A stretch of 64,000 bases of DNA from JAIQGF01 sp051006995 (GCA_051006995.1 JBPCSQ010000014.1:122524-186523); one strand, 5' to 3'. Positions 17,801-25,110 are shown, numbered from the stretch's first letter. Numbers and translations: made by a program. The notes: generated by a model from the letters alone, not told the origin.

Positions 17801-18426
17801 ATGAGCTCGTCCGGCGGGACACCCTGCTTCTGCAGGCCGTTGATGTCGGTTTCGGCGAAGACGCCGCATTTGCCGGCCACGGGGTGCAGCTTCAGCCCCT
17901 TGTAACCCATCTCGCACAGTTGGTCGGACGGGATGCGGAGCTTGGCATTGATCTTGTCAATGACGGCGCCGGTGCCGCCGGCGCACTTGTCGTTCATGGA
18001 CGGCAGCTTCTTCTTTTTCCCCGTTTCGGGATCTTCCTTGAAGATGATGATCTTGGCGTCCTGCCCCCCGAGTTCGATCACCGAGCCGCATTGCGGATAA
18101 AGCTTCTCCACCGACAGCGACACGGCGTTCACTTCCTGTACGAACTTGGCGCCGATGTGCTTGGCGATTCCCGATCCGCCCGAACCAGTGATAAACGCGC
18201 GGAAATTCTCCTTCGGCGTGTTGGGGAAGTCGGCCTCAATGGCCTTCAACATCTCCAGCGCCTTTTCCGGCTGCTTGGTTTCGTGACGCTGGTAGTCCTG
18301 CCACAGAATGGTGTCCGTGTCGCCGTCAATGACGACGATCTTCACCGTGGTGGAACCAACGTCCACGCCCATCCAGAGCATGTCGTACTTCTTCTGCGGG
18401 TCAGCCTTATCGGTCAGTCCGGGCAT
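14824..18426 (-). CDS. 2-hydroxyacyl-CoA dehydratase activator-like protein with DUF2229 domain
   Basis: A 1200-residue cytoplasmic protein. Two BadF/BadG-type ASKHA ATPase domains stand in tandem: DVGSTTVKIVVIDGD at about residue 19 and FIGIDGGSTSTKAVLVD at about residue 351. The Cys sites AGKCGVFAETD and TQCSAGNGYFLQGTCE match the bridging Fe-S ligand regions of activators. A Cys motif RCYFCKNKC lies at about residue 660. The DUF2229/HgdB-like part follows (MPKALNMYSCGPFFTAYFQA, IDPCFPSKVGIPH, SRACPTVTATP, SSFKCGHDAP). Activators use ATP to inject a low-potential electron into a partner Fe-S enzyme. The partner is probably the next gene upstream in the operon. Substrate unknown. Confidence 0.88.
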   Translation of the reverse strand: MPGLTDKADPQKKYDMLWMGVDVGSTTVKIVVIDGDTDTILWQDYQRHETKQPEKALEMLKAIEADFPNTPKENFRAFITGSGGSGIAKHIGAKFVQEVNAVSLSVEKLYPQCGSVIELGGQDAKIIIFKEDPETGKKKKLPSMNDKCAGGTGAVIDKINAKLRIPSDQLCEMGYKGLKLHPVAGKCGVFAETDINGLQKQGVPPDELMASLFESIIQQNLSVLTRGNTLRPVVLLLGGPNCYIKGMRDCWKVNIPKIWEERNYPLPEGVNPEDLITTPDNAQYFACIGAVEYGKSEDPGIGVYVGYDKLEWYMTEGRAQEKAKKGGAQALAKSPDELEAFKQKYTKKKFVATTFQPGQVVEGFIGIDGGSTSTKAVLVDKDRNVLCKTYQLSRGNPIEDTQEVVAKVAKQVSDQGATLKVLGVGTTGYAKDILKDAVGADVALVETVAHTQAALHFYADADVICDVGGQDIKIIILKDGRVKDFKLNTQCSAGNGYFLQGTCESFGFKVEEFADIAFNAKGFPQFGYGCAVFMQSDIVDFQRQGWKPEEIMAGLCNVLPKNIWLYVSQIPNLSAIGHKFILQGGTQHNLAAVKSQVDFIESRFKGKEIKPEVIVHQHCGEAGAIGCAFEAVRLWENGKQTTFIGLDQVASITYTTARNEATRCYFCKNKCLRTFIDVKTLTPNPNYRPPAKTKVPLAEGAQRLIIATCEKGTVENVEEMRVIKGDIDAIKKENPNLVELAAKAAFKDYDPPVVADPLPKLQFTATQKKRAELMKKRAEIKIGMPKALNMYSCGPFFTAYFQALGLKSENLFWSEYTSEQLYKEGAKRGAIDPCFPSKVGIPHVHNLLYVIHAKKQLDVIFFPMIDSIPTFLKDVQASRACPTVTATPASVKAAFTKESDLFTEKGVIWKDTLIELDDPKASHRQMYEDWKDILGLSEEENFRACEEGYKALKKFDNDIMRGAAREILSKLEKETRLGIVLLGRPYHNDPGINHEILEEFQKLGYPIFSQDSLPLDEDTLWKLFGDDVKAGVISHPLDVSDAWKNSYSENTSRKVWAAKYIARHPNLIALELSSFKCGHDAPIYTVIEEIVEHSGTPYFCFKDIDENKPSGSIKIRVETIGYFLKRYREDMVREGQKKHTIDEQLHQFEQRLRHELRLAASLGAKTTGGCGSADEHAPQELIQIGAMQPSQSDLVELAGD

Positions 18427-18439
18427 TTGTCCTCTCAGC

Positions 18440-18515
18440 GTTTCGAGTTTCGCGTTTCACGTTTCACTCTGCGAACGCACTACGTGAAACGTGAAATTTC
18501 GAATCGTGAAACGTT
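18440..18515. repeat. Heptad-repeat hairpin (GTTTCAC / GTGAAAC words)
   Basis: The left arm GTTTCGA, GTTTCGC, GTTTCAC, GTTTCAC starts at 18440. The right arm GTGAAAC, GTGAAAT ... GTGAAAC runs at 18484-18515. The arms are complementary and occupy the whole spacer between the two dehydratase-like genes, so the hairpin would lie inside the operon mRNA. Confidence 0.7.
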
Positions 18516-18516
18516 G

Positions 18517-20331
18517 TTAGTGAACCTCAGTGTGGTACGGAACGTTTCCGCCCATGAGTTCGGTCACGTGAATGGCGAAGTTCGCCGCCGTGCCGATGAC
18601 GCCCTTGTACTTGGGCACTTTGTACACGGCAGCCGTGAGCTCAGCGTGCTGCTCCACGTAAGCGTGAAGCTCGTCCGCGCTTTTGCCGCACTTCTCCAGT
18701 ACGTCCTTGAACTCCAGCTTGGCTTTGGCCTTGGCTTCGCCGAGCGCCATCTGGACGCGGCTGTGGGCGTTGATCTCGCCTTCGCCTGAAGTTTCGATCG
18801 GCAGGAAGATCATGTCCTTGTAATGCGCCACCACGGCCGATTGCGCGCCATCGGACTGCGTGGACGGCATGCACCCGAACGGCTTCAGCGAGAGCACCAT
18901 GTGACAGAGTTCGCGGTTGGAGTAGTAAATGTTCTTCGCAACTTCCAGGTGACCTTCGCCGCCGCCCGCGCGCGAGTTGTAATAGGGATGGCCGAGCCGC
19001 TGCAATTCGTACTGGTTCACCAGCCGGTGCGCGGTGCCGCCGAGCGAGTCAATGATCTTGTGGTACTCGCGCGTGAAGATCACTTCCGCTGCCTTCATCT
19101 TCAGCAGCCGGTTGCGGTAATTCCACTCGATCTTGGCGTGCTTGTCGAACCGCCACGACGGCGGCATGACGGCGCCATCTTCCAGGCCGCGGGTGTCGCG
19201 GATCTTCTGCACTACCTGGTGGATCATGTACATGATCCAGGTCCCGATGGGCTCCACGATCACCTGTGCCCCTTCCTTCTCCAGGAAGCGGAACATGTTG
19301 AAGTTGCCGTCGCCCTCGGTGGTCTGCGCCCAGAACTCGCCGGTGATCTTGACGATGGGCTTCACCCGCAGGCGGTCTACCTTGACGGCGTTGAAGCGAT
19401 CGCGCACGTGGTTGAGCGCGTGCACGTAATCGTCGCTGTAGAGCTGGTTCAGGAACTTGCCCAGGTACTCGACCGTGCCCTTCATCGGAATCTTGTTGGC
19501 GATCTTGCCCAGCTTCTGCTCGACCGTCCACGGCGACTTCTTGCGCAGGACCTCGTGCATGTAGTCAATGACTTCGTCCATGATGGCGTCGGTTTCGCCG
19601 GCGCTCTGCTCGAAGGGGCGGATCTGGTAGCCGACCTCGTTGATGATGTCGCCCATGTTGAAGCCGTTGAGCAGGTTGAGGAAGAAGTCGAGGTTCATCT
19701 GCAGGCCGGCTTCGGCTTCGGCCTGGTTTAGGCCGCCGGACTGCTGGAACAGCATGACGCGGAAGCCGTCGTAGCCGGCATTGCGCAGGGCCAGGCGGTA
19801 CTCGGCTTCGTACATGCCGAATCGGCAGGGACCGCAGGCGCCGGCGGTGAGGAAGATGTAATTGTTGATCAGGTCTTCGCGCTTGACGCCGGATTCTTCC
19901 AGCTTCTGGAGGTACTGCACCAGGTTGCCGACGGTGAAGTACGTCGGGTTGCATTGGCCGTTGTTGCCGTATTCCTTGCCCAACTGGAAGGCTTTGACGT
20001 CGGGCGTAGGCACGACTTCGAGCTTGTAGCCAAGCCCTTCCAGCGCGCCGTGAACAAGCTTTTCGTGTTTCCAGGTGAGGCCGCCGAAGAGCAGCGTGGT
20101 GTGGCCGCGCTGGTCGGCGGTGAAGGGACGCTCGATGGGCTTGTGGAAATGATGATGTTGCTTTTGCGCCAGTCCGGCCTCGCGCTCCAGCCGGGCGCGC
20201 TCGTCGGCCACCCGCTGCCGGATCAGTTCTTCCAGGTCGGCCACCGCCGGCCGGGTCTGCAAGTCGTGGGGGTTGGACGAAATCTGCACCAGGCCTTCGT
20301 TGGCGACAGGAATCTGCGTCGATGTGCTCAT
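18517..20331 (-). CDS. 2-hydroxyacyl-CoA dehydratase-related (HgdB-like) Fe-S subunit
   Basis: A 604-residue protein related to the activase partner group COG3581. Candidate cluster cysteines are seen in GNNGQCNPTYFTVGN, TAGACGPCRFGMYEAEYR and LKPFGCMPSTQSDGAQS. The N-terminal 90 residues are charged, then LLFGGLTWKHEKLVHGALEG starts the folded part. The ATG at 20331 (MSTSTQIPVA) is preceded by GTGAGGA, and an extension to 20403 was rejected. It is transcribed ahead of the activase gene, 90 nt away. By family logic it receives an activated electron from the activase; the reaction is unknown. Confidence 0.82.
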   Translation of the reverse strand: MSTSTQIPVANEGLVQISSNPHDLQTRPAVADLEELIRQRVADERARLEREAGLAQKQHHHFHKPIERPFTADQRGHTTLLFGGLTWKHEKLVHGALEGLGYKLEVVPTPDVKAFQLGKEYGNNGQCNPTYFTVGNLVQYLQKLEESGVKREDLINNYIFLTAGACGPCRFGMYEAEYRLALRNAGYDGFRVMLFQQSGGLNQAEAEAGLQMNLDFFLNLLNGFNMGDIINEVGYQIRPFEQSAGETDAIMDEVIDYMHEVLRKKSPWTVEQKLGKIANKIPMKGTVEYLGKFLNQLYSDDYVHALNHVRDRFNAVKVDRLRVKPIVKITGEFWAQTTEGDGNFNMFRFLEKEGAQVIVEPIGTWIMYMIHQVVQKIRDTRGLEDGAVMPPSWRFDKHAKIEWNYRNRLLKMKAAEVIFTREYHKIIDSLGGTAHRLVNQYELQRLGHPYYNSRAGGGEGHLEVAKNIYYSNRELCHMVLSLKPFGCMPSTQSDGAQSAVVAHYKDMIFLPIETSGEGEINAHSRVQMALGEAKAKAKLEFKDVLEKCGKSADELHAYVEQHAELTAAVYKVPKYKGVIGTAANFAIHVTELMGGNVPYHTEVH

Positions 20332-20566
20332 TTCCTCACCCTTTGCCCCGGATTGGGGCGATCTCAGCGAACCGCCATCCTCGTGGGAGACAATTAGACC
20401 CACAAGTCCGCTAGTAGCCGACTAGTTTGCCGGGCGGGGACGGTGGCGGCGACGCCTTTCTGCCGAATGGCGCAAAATGGCAGTCCAAGGGAGGGCGGCG
20501 CGCGGTGAGCGGAGTGGTACCTGTTTGGCTTTTCAGCAACTTACAAGCACTTTTGTGACAAAAGCA

Positions 20567-20660
20567 GCTTTCGGCTATCAGCTCCCAGCGTTCAGCCATT
20601 TTGGGCCACGCCCGAGTCCGCTCGGGGCTGAAAGCTCATAGCTGATGGCTGTTAGCTCTG
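20567..20660. repeat. Heptad-like inverted repeat arms (AGCT-rich)
   Basis: The left arm near 20567-20600 (CTATCAGCTCCC, GTTCAGCC) pairs with the right arm near 20628-20660 (GCTGAAAG, CATAGCTGATGGCTG). Word spacing is about 7 bp and related to the GCTAAGA family at 21.2, 23.5 and 55.3 kb. Confidence 0.55.
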
Positions 20661-20667
20661 CTATAGT
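20659..20667 (+). promoter_or_regulatory. Candidate extended -10 promoter of ssb
   Basis: TGC followed by TATAGT (20662-20667) fits an extended -10 element. A start near 20674 would leave a 30-nt leader containing AGGAG before the ssb ATG. No good -35 hexamer is seen. Confidence 0.4.
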
Positions 20668-20703
20668 TGCGCTTCCCTAAACCGCAATTCTCAGGAGCAC
20701 CCC

Positions 20704-21165
20704 ATGGCAAAGAGCGTTAATAAAGTCATCCTCGTCGGACATCTGGGCAAGGACCCCGAGGTCAAGTACACGCCGAGCGGCACGCCCGTGGCCAAGTTCA
20801 GCCTGGCCACCAATGAACGCTTCAAGGACAAAGAGGGCAACTGGCAGGACCGCACCGAGTGGCACAACATCGTCGCCTGGCAGCGGACGGCGGAGATTGT
20901 GGGCGAGTACTGCAAGAAGGGCAGCCAGATTTACATCGAGGGCCGCCTGCGTACCGATTCCTGGGATGATAAGGAAAGCGGCCAGAAGAAATATCGTACC
21001 GAGATCGTTGTGAACGACCTGGTGCTTCTCGGCGGCCGCGGCGAAGGCAGCGGCGGCGAGCACCGCTCGCGCGGCGCCTCGGCCAACACCGGTATGGACC
21101 AGCGCGCCCCCGAGCCGGAGATGTCGCAGGCCGGCCCGATCACGGATGAGGATATTCCGTTCTAA
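20704..21165 (+). CDS. ssb: Single-stranded DNA-binding protein
   Basis: A 153-residue SSB with the OB-fold start VNKVILVGHLGKDPEVKYTP, the central WQDRTEWHNIVAW and the QIYIEGRLRTDSWDD strand. A flexible Gly/Ala-rich linker leads to the acidic tip EDIPF, which binds partner repair and replication proteins. Length and tail are typical. AGGAG lies 6 nt before the ATG. A repeat arm begins just after the stop. Confidence 0.97.
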   Translation: MAKSVNKVILVGHLGKDPEVKYTPSGTPVAKFSLATNERFKDKEGNWQDRTEWHNIVAWQRTAEIVGEYCKKGSQIYIEGRLRTDSWDDKESGQKKYRTEIVVNDLVLLGGRGEGSGGEHRSRGASANTGMDQRAPEPEMSQAGPITDEDIPF

Positions 21166-21170
21166 AAAAG

Positions 21171-21212
21171 CAGCTCTTAGCTTTTAGCTCTTAGCGATTA
21201 GCTCGCTCGGTT
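21171..21212. repeat. Heptad-repeat arm (TAGCTCT words), left of ATPase fragment
   Basis: TAGCTTT, TAGCTCT, TAGCGAT, TAGCTCG step exactly 7 bp. The arm is the reverse complement of the array at 21484-21518, and the pair encloses the broken ATPase fragment. Confidence 0.75.
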
Positions 21213-21237
21213 CCGCGTGCGTTTCCCGTATACGGGC

Positions 21238-21455
21238 ATGCTCCACAACTTTAGCGATCTCGAATTACCGCTCGCTTCGAAACCTGGTTGTTCCCCTGCA
21301 CCGGTTGAACGTGATCACCGGTGCGAACGGTACGGGTAAATCAAATCTGTACCGTGCGCTCCGCCTGCTTGCGGATGTCGCGTAAGGTCGCCTGGTTTCT
21401 TCCATCGCGCGCGAAGGTGGGCTGCAGTCAACGCTTTGGGCGGGACCCGAAACAA
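21238..21455 (+). pseudogene. Degraded 5' fragment of an AAA (RecF/OLD-like) ATPase gene
   Basis: From about 21263 the frame reads NYRSLRNLVVPLHRLNVITG then ANGTGKSNLYRALRLLADVA, which is a SMC/RecF-like AAA ATPase N terminus with Walker A GANGTGKS. A TAA stop follows ADVA at about 21383, and the same frame then continues GRLVSSIAREGGLQSTLWAG and PETI before homology is lost. The ATG at 21238 is one base out of frame, so a frameshift near the start is also needed. Only about 75 codons of a gene normally several hundred long remain. It is a dead remnant lying between two inverted heptad arms. Confidence 0.75.
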
Positions 21456-21483
21456 TTGCCAAATCAGTGTGCCGCGGCGCGTC

Positions 21484-21518
21484 CGCTAAAAGCTAACAGC
21501 TAAGAGCTAACAGCTGAG
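21484..21518. repeat. Heptad-repeat arm (GCTAACA words), right of ATPase fragment
   Basis: GCTAAAA, GCTAACA, GCTAAGA, GCTAACA, GCTGAGT in perfect 7-bp register, inverted relative to the arm at 21171. It ends 18 nt before the cyaY start. Confidence 0.75.
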
Positions 21519-21535
21519 TGTTACAATCCCGCCCC

Positions 21536-21868
21536 ATGGATGAGCAGGAATTCCGGCGGCGGGCCGACTCGGCGATGGAGTCGCTCAAGCAGTCGCTGAT
21601 CGAGGCCGAACAGGACGCCGAGTTCAATATCGAAAACGCCTCGGGCGCGATTCACATTCGTTTCGAGGAGCCGCCCGCGAAATTCGTGGTCTCCCCTAAC
21701 CTCTCGTCGAAGCATATCTGCATTTCGGCGCTCTCCACCAGCTTCAAACTTGTCTGGAACGACGACCTGAACGATTTCGTGCTGCCCAAGACTGGCGAGG
21801 AGCTGAAGCCGCTGGTCTCGCGCCTGATGAACAAACAGCTGGGCTCGGAAACAGTGGACCTGGACTAA
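21536..21868 (+). CDS. cyaY: Frataxin-like iron donor protein CyaY
   Basis: A 110-residue frataxin homologue. The acidic N-terminal helix (MDEQEFRRRADSAMESLKQS, then IEAEQDAEFNIE) and the beta-sheet (GAIHIRFEEPPAKFVVSPN, ISALSTSFKLVWND) match the fold. CyaY binds iron and tunes Fe-S cluster assembly on IscS/IscU. The usual IWLA strand is replaced by HICISALSTS, so it is a divergent member. The ATG at 21536 is preferred over an upstream in-frame start. The stop TAA directly abuts a heptad array. Confidence 0.8.
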   Translation: MDEQEFRRRADSAMESLKQSLIEAEQDAEFNIENASGAIHIRFEEPPAKFVVSPNLSSKHICISALSTSFKLVWNDDLNDFVLPKTGEELKPLVSRLMNKQLGSETVDLD

Positions 21869-21961
21869 GTTTCGCGTTTCGAGTTTCACTTCCACGTCAC
21901 GAGGATTTCGAGTGCCGCCCAAATCAGTGCAGCGTGAAACGTGACCCGTGAAACCTTGAAA
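21869..21961. repeat. Heptad-repeat spacer with inverted arms (GTTTCGC / GTGAAAC words)
   Basis: The left arm GTTTCGC, GTTTCGA, GTTTCAC starts directly after the cyaY stop. The right arm GTGAAAC, GTGACCC, GTGAAAC starts at 21934 and includes the GTG proposed as the plsC start. It belongs to the same family as the array at 18.4 kb. Confidence 0.7.
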
Positions 21962-22675
21962 CATCTCAGCTGGCTTCGCTCCACCTTCCTTTTCTGGCCG
22001 GCGGCCGTTCTGATCACCCTCATCATGGAGCCCTTCGCGCTGCTGGCGGGGCTGCTCGACCGCAGCGGGCGCCTGCAGCATGCGTGCGTACGGGCTTGGG
22101 CGGGTGCGCTGCTGGCGGCGATAGCCACCAAGGTCAGCATCCGGGGCATGGAACGCATTGACGCGAGCAAGCCGCGCCTCTATGCCGCCAATCATCTTTC
22201 CGCGCTCGACATTCCCCTGCTCTACCGCTACCTGCCGTTTCAGTTCCGGATCGTGGCGCACCGGTTGGTGTTCCGCGTCCCGCTGATCGGGTGGTACCTG
22301 CGCTGGACGGGAGCGCTGGAGATCGCGCCCGAAAGCCTGGCGCTGTCGCGCAGGACTTTGCGCGAGGCCGTGGCGACGCTGCGGCGCGGTATGCCGATCG
22401 TCATCTTCCCCGAAGGCGAGCGCTCACCGACAGGCGAGATGCTGCGTTTCAAGCGCGGAGCGTTCTTCGCCGCCGTGCACGCGAACGTGGATGTGGTGCC
22501 GGTCGCAATTACAGGGACGTACGAGGGGTTGCCGATCGGATCAACGCATCTGCGCCGCCGACCGATGGGGATGATTGTCGGCGACCCGATTTCGACCGAC
22601 GGCGTACCCGCGGCGGAATTGGCTGAGCGGACGCAGGCCGCAGTGGCGAAACTACTCGATAGTGCAAAGTGCTAA
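21941..22675 (+). CDS. plsC: 1-acyl-sn-glycerol-3-phosphate acyltransferase
   Basis: A 244-residue PlsC-family acyltransferase that makes phosphatidic acid at the inner membrane. Motif I NHLSALD (catalytic His/Asp) lies near residue 86, and motif III FPEGERSPTGEML near residue 157. A hydrophobic N-terminal segment (TFLFWPAAVLITLIMEPFAL) anchors it. The GTG start sits in a repeat arm, so the first residues (MTRETLKH) may be non-native, and a TTG at 21956 is an alternative. The last residues SAKC and the TAA stop are also made of heptad words. Confidence 0.9.
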   Translation: MTRETLKHLSWLRSTFLFWPAAVLITLIMEPFALLAGLLDRSGRLQHACVRAWAGALLAAIATKVSIRGMERIDASKPRLYAANHLSALDIPLLYRYLPFQFRIVAHRLVFRVPLIGWYLRWTGALEIAPESLALSRRTLREAVATLRRGMPIVIFPEGERSPTGEMLRFKRGAFFAAVHANVDVVPVAITGTYEGLPIGSTHLRRRPMGMIVGDPISTDGVPAAELAERTQAAVAKLLDSAKC

Positions 22676-22738
22676 GTGCGATGTGCGAAGCGAAGCAAGT
22701 GCGTGCCTACTTCGCCCTTAGCACTTCGCACTTGTCTT
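22665..22738. repeat. Heptad-repeat hairpin (GTGCTAA / CTTAGCA words) containing the plsC stop
   Basis: The left arm GTGCAAA, GTGCTAA, GTGCGAT, GTGCGAA supplies the last codons and TAA stop of plsC. The right arm CTTCGCC, CTTAGCA, CTTCGCA, CTTGTCT is complementary. Both are in 7-bp register. Confidence 0.75.
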
Positions 22739-23352
22739 TACCTTGGCGGGTTCTTCCCTGAGCTCTGCGGCTTTGTGCCCACCGCCCCATGCGGATTCTC
22801 GGTTCCCGGCGGCGCGGCCATCGCGCCGCCGTGCGGATTGTCGCCACCCGCTGAAGGCATGCCGCCGCCATGCGGGCTGGAGCCTGTCCCGCCCATGCTG
22901 CCGGGCGACATGCAGGTGACGCGACCGCTTTGCGCCAGGCGAAGATCCGCAGGACACGGCGCGCTCTGAATTTGCGGCTTCGTGCCCGCCCCGGCCTGTG
23001 ACGCTTGCAGGGCGAAGTGCTTGCCCTCGGCATTGCCAGCAACTCCAACAACGAGCCCCGGCATTTCATAGCCTACGTAAAACGGCTTCTTGTTCGTGGC
23101 AGCGTCCATGGCACAGTCGCTGGCCTTCTTGATTTCTTCCTGGCCTTGGGTTTTCACCAGGCCGCAATCAGTGGCGCCTTTGCCGGACAGTTCCCGAAGT
23201 TTCGGGGCCACCGGATCGGAGGAGCTCTGGGCAGAAGCCGCAGGTTGAGCAGCGGGGGCGGGATTCGACGCCGCCGGCGGAGTGGATTGGTTGCAAGCGG
23301 CAAGCAATGATAATGATAAGGAGATGATGGTAATGAATACGGGCGTGCGCAT
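22738..23352 (-). CDS. Hypothetical lipoprotein with NPHG/SPHG-rich tail
   Basis: A 204-residue exported lipoprotein with a signal peptide ending in lipobox SLLAAC (Cys about residue 20), then an Ala/Pro/Ser linker. A compact region (residues 50-145) has Cys pairs in TDCGLVKTQGQ, KASDCAMDAAT, SAPCPADLRL and RVTCMSPG, which may form disulfides. The tail has SPHGGGMPSAGGDNPHGGAM and NPHGAV, a His/Gly-rich repeat that might bind metals. Family not recognised. Function unknown. Confidence 0.65.
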   Translation of the reverse strand: MRTPVFITIISLSLSLLAACNQSTPPAASNPAPAAQPAASAQSSSDPVAPKLRELSGKGATDCGLVKTQGQEEIKKASDCAMDAATNKKPFYVGYEMPGLVVGVAGNAEGKHFALQASQAGAGTKPQIQSAPCPADLRLAQSGRVTCMSPGSMGGTGSSPHGGGMPSAGGDNPHGGAMAAPPGTENPHGAVGTKPQSSGKNPPR

Positions 23353-23410
23353 GGATGGATTGTAAATGGTGCCACGCCTCCGGCGCTGGATACGTTGTGA
23401 TTTCGCATAT

Positions 23411-23463
23411 CCACCGCTGCCGCGGTGGGCGAACGAATTCCGCCGCTCCGCGGCTGAGGAATG
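23411..23463. repeat. Dispersed palindromic element, copy 1
   Basis: About 50 bp containing CACCGCTGCCGCGGTGG and CCGCCGCTCCGCGGCTGAGG. It is nearly the reverse complement of the element at 37460-37510. Each half is itself a short palindrome. Confidence 0.6.
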
Positions 23464-23484
23464 TCAGCGGTGAGGGGGTGAACA

Positions 23485-23517
23485 GCTAAAAGCTAAGAGC
23501 TAACCGCTAAAAGCTTC
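23485..23517. repeat. Heptad-repeat array (GCTAAAA words) forming the 3' end of ypdA
   Basis: GCTAAAA, GCTAAGA, GCTAACC, GCTAAAA on the plus strand. Read on the minus strand, they encode the last residues LLAVSS and the TAG stop of the ypdA-like gene. Confidence 0.75.
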
Positions 23518-24548
23518 TTTTTCAAATCCGCAGCGATGTGCTGACCGTGAAAGCGGCCATTCTCGATAAAAATCTCGTTAGTCTTCGACCCCGCAACAAT
23601 CACCCCAGCGACATAAATTCCGGGCACGTTGGTCTCCAGTGTGGCCGGATCCACGATGGGGCGGCACTCGTCGGAGGTGAGCTGCACGCCGAGGCTGCGC
23701 AGGAAGGCGTAATCGGGATGGTAACCGGTGAGGGCGAAGACGAAATCGTTCTTCAGCCGGCGCTCACCGTCGGGTGTGAGGATGGTCACCGAGTCAGGTT
23801 CAATGCGCGTGACCGAAGTGTTGAAGAAGGCCGCGACCTCGCCGTTCTTGATGCGGTTCTCGATGTCCGGCTTGATCCAGTACTTTACGTTGCCGTGCAG
23901 GCCGTCGTGGCGATGCACCAGGGTGACGCGCGCCCCGTGCCGCCACAACTCCAGCGCCGCAATGGCGGCCGAGTTCTTGCCGCCGATCACCACCACGTCC
24001 CGGTCGTAGAACGGGTGCGGCTCGCGGTAGTAATGGAAGACCTTGGGCAGTTCCTCGCCAGGGACGCTCATAAGGTTCGGCAAGTCGTAATAGCCGGTGG
24101 CAATGACAAGCTTGCGGGCGCGGTACTCCATCATCTCTTCCAGCTTGCCTTGGCTCTCCGTTTCCAGTGCTCCAAGAATTTCCGTTCCCATGCGGCAGGT
24201 GGTGATCCTGAAATCGCCGTCTTTGCCGCTGACGCGCTCCACGCGCTGGTACTGGCGAATGTCGAGCCGGTAGTGCTCGGCGACTTTTCGGTAGTACTCC
24301 AGCGCCTCCTCGCGGGTCGGCTTAGTATGCGCGCTGGGAAAAGGAATATCGCCAATCTCCAGCAGCTCCGGCGTGGTGAAGAACGTCATATTGGCAGGAT
24401 AGTGATAGAGCGAGTTGACCAGGCAGCCCTTGTCAATGCACGCCACGCGGCGTCCCACGCGCTGCGCCTCGATGGCCGTGGCCAGGCCGCTGGGCCCGGC
24501 GCCCACTACGACCACATCGAACTGTGTGCTTAATTCGGGCACGGACAT
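23493..24548 (-). CDS. ypdA: YpdA-type bacillithiol disulfide reductase (putative)
   Basis: A 351-residue FAD/NAD(P)-dependent oxidoreductase. The FAD motif VVVGAGPSGLATAIEA is at residue 13. The family block KGCLVNSLYHYPANMTFF then TTPELLEIGDIPFP is specific to YpdA, and the NAD(P) motif VVIGGKNSAAIAALEL is at about residue 185. The end (VPGIYVAGVIVAG) closes the FAD site. YpdA reduces bacillithiol disulfide, implying bacillithiol as the cellular thiol, but no bsh genes are in view. The last six codons and stop derive from a heptad array. Confidence 0.88.
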   Translation of the reverse strand: MSVPELSTQFDVVVVGAGPSGLATAIEAQRVGRRVACIDKGCLVNSLYHYPANMTFFTTPELLEIGDIPFPSAHTKPTREEALEYYRKVAEHYRLDIRQYQRVERVSGKDGDFRITTCRMGTEILGALETESQGKLEEMMEYRARKLVIATGYYDLPNLMSVPGEELPKVFHYYREPHPFYDRDVVVIGGKNSAAIAALELWRHGARVTLVHRHDGLHGNVKYWIKPDIENRIKNGEVAAFFNTSVTRIEPDSVTILTPDGERRLKNDFVFALTGYHPDYAFLRSLGVQLTSDECRPIVDPATLETNVPGIYVAGVIVAGSKTNEIFIENGRFHGQHIAADLKKKLLAVSS

Positions 24549-24681
24549 TGGATTCAGGCAAAGGTCATGGCGGTGCGGAGATCGTCACCGGGATAGCCGA
24601 ATCTGGTAACTGCGGAATTGCGCAATTGAAAAACGGCCGGCGTTGGTTTCCAATTCCGCACTTCGGCAATGGGGAGAGCTG

Positions 24682-25110
24682 ATGAACGATGTCCGTGCCG
24701 CAATCGAGGAGATGGTCAACCGCGAGACCCGCGCCTGGGATACCCAGGACGCGGAGTCGCTGGTCGAGTTGTTCCATCCCGACATGGTGTGGCCATGGCC
24801 GCCAACCGCGCAGGACCACGATCCTCAGACGTGGGTATTTTTCATGGGACGCTATCAGCGGGAGCGCTGGAAGAAATCATGGCAGGAGCTTTTCGACACG
24901 CACAAGCTCGTGCATAACAAGCGCACGATCCGGAAGATCGAAATCTCCCAGCAGGGCGATGCGGCGCTGGCGGTGGTCGATATCGACACCCTCTGGCGCG
25001 ACCAGCAGGGCCGCGACAATCACTGGAAGGGCCGCGTCAGCAAGGGATACACGCGGATGAAGAACGGCGAGTGGAAACTCATCTTCCACACGGGTGTGCT
25101 GGAGTACTGA
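24682..25110 (+). CDS. NTF2/SnoaL-like protein
   Basis: A 142-residue protein of the NTF2-like fold: an N-terminal helix (VRAAIEEMVNRETRAWDTQD), the LVELFHPDMVWPWPP strand, and the C-terminal sheet (AALAVVDIDTLWRD ... GEWKLIFHTGVLEY). The fold hosts many small enzymes and binding proteins; no catalytic residues can be assigned. The ATG at 24682 has GGGGAGAG upstream and is preferred to an earlier in-frame start. Confidence 0.75.
   Translation: MNDVRAAIEEMVNRETRAWDTQDAESLVELFHPDMVWPWPPTAQDHDPQTWVFFMGRYQRERWKKSWQELFDTHKLVHNKRTIRKIEISQQGDAALAVVDIDTLWRDQQGRDNHWKGRVSKGYTRMKNGEWKLIFHTGVLEY

Larger units (their letters stand above)
20332..20703. other. Intergenic region with repeat arms, between divergent operons
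   Basis: No credible gene is seen in this 372-bp gap between the divergent dehydratase-like operon and ssb. It holds an inverted pair of AGCT-rich repeat arms (20567-20660), the candidate ssb promoter and the ssb ribosome binding site. Confidence 0.6.

Noticed and set aside
14890..18789. Very long open frames on the plus strand (757 and 535 residues) opposite the activase gene
   Set aside because: They are antisense shadows of a high-GC gene with clear domains on the minus strand. Their protein sequence is repetitive in Val/Leu/Arg/Asp and shows no domain.
21171..21518. CRISPR array or insertion sequence at the heptad arms
   Set aside because: The units are only 7 bp with no spacers, and there is no transposase or target-site duplication.
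23538..24533. 331-residue plus-strand frame opposite ypdA
   Set aside because: Antisense shadow; FAD and NAD(P) motifs are on the minus strand.
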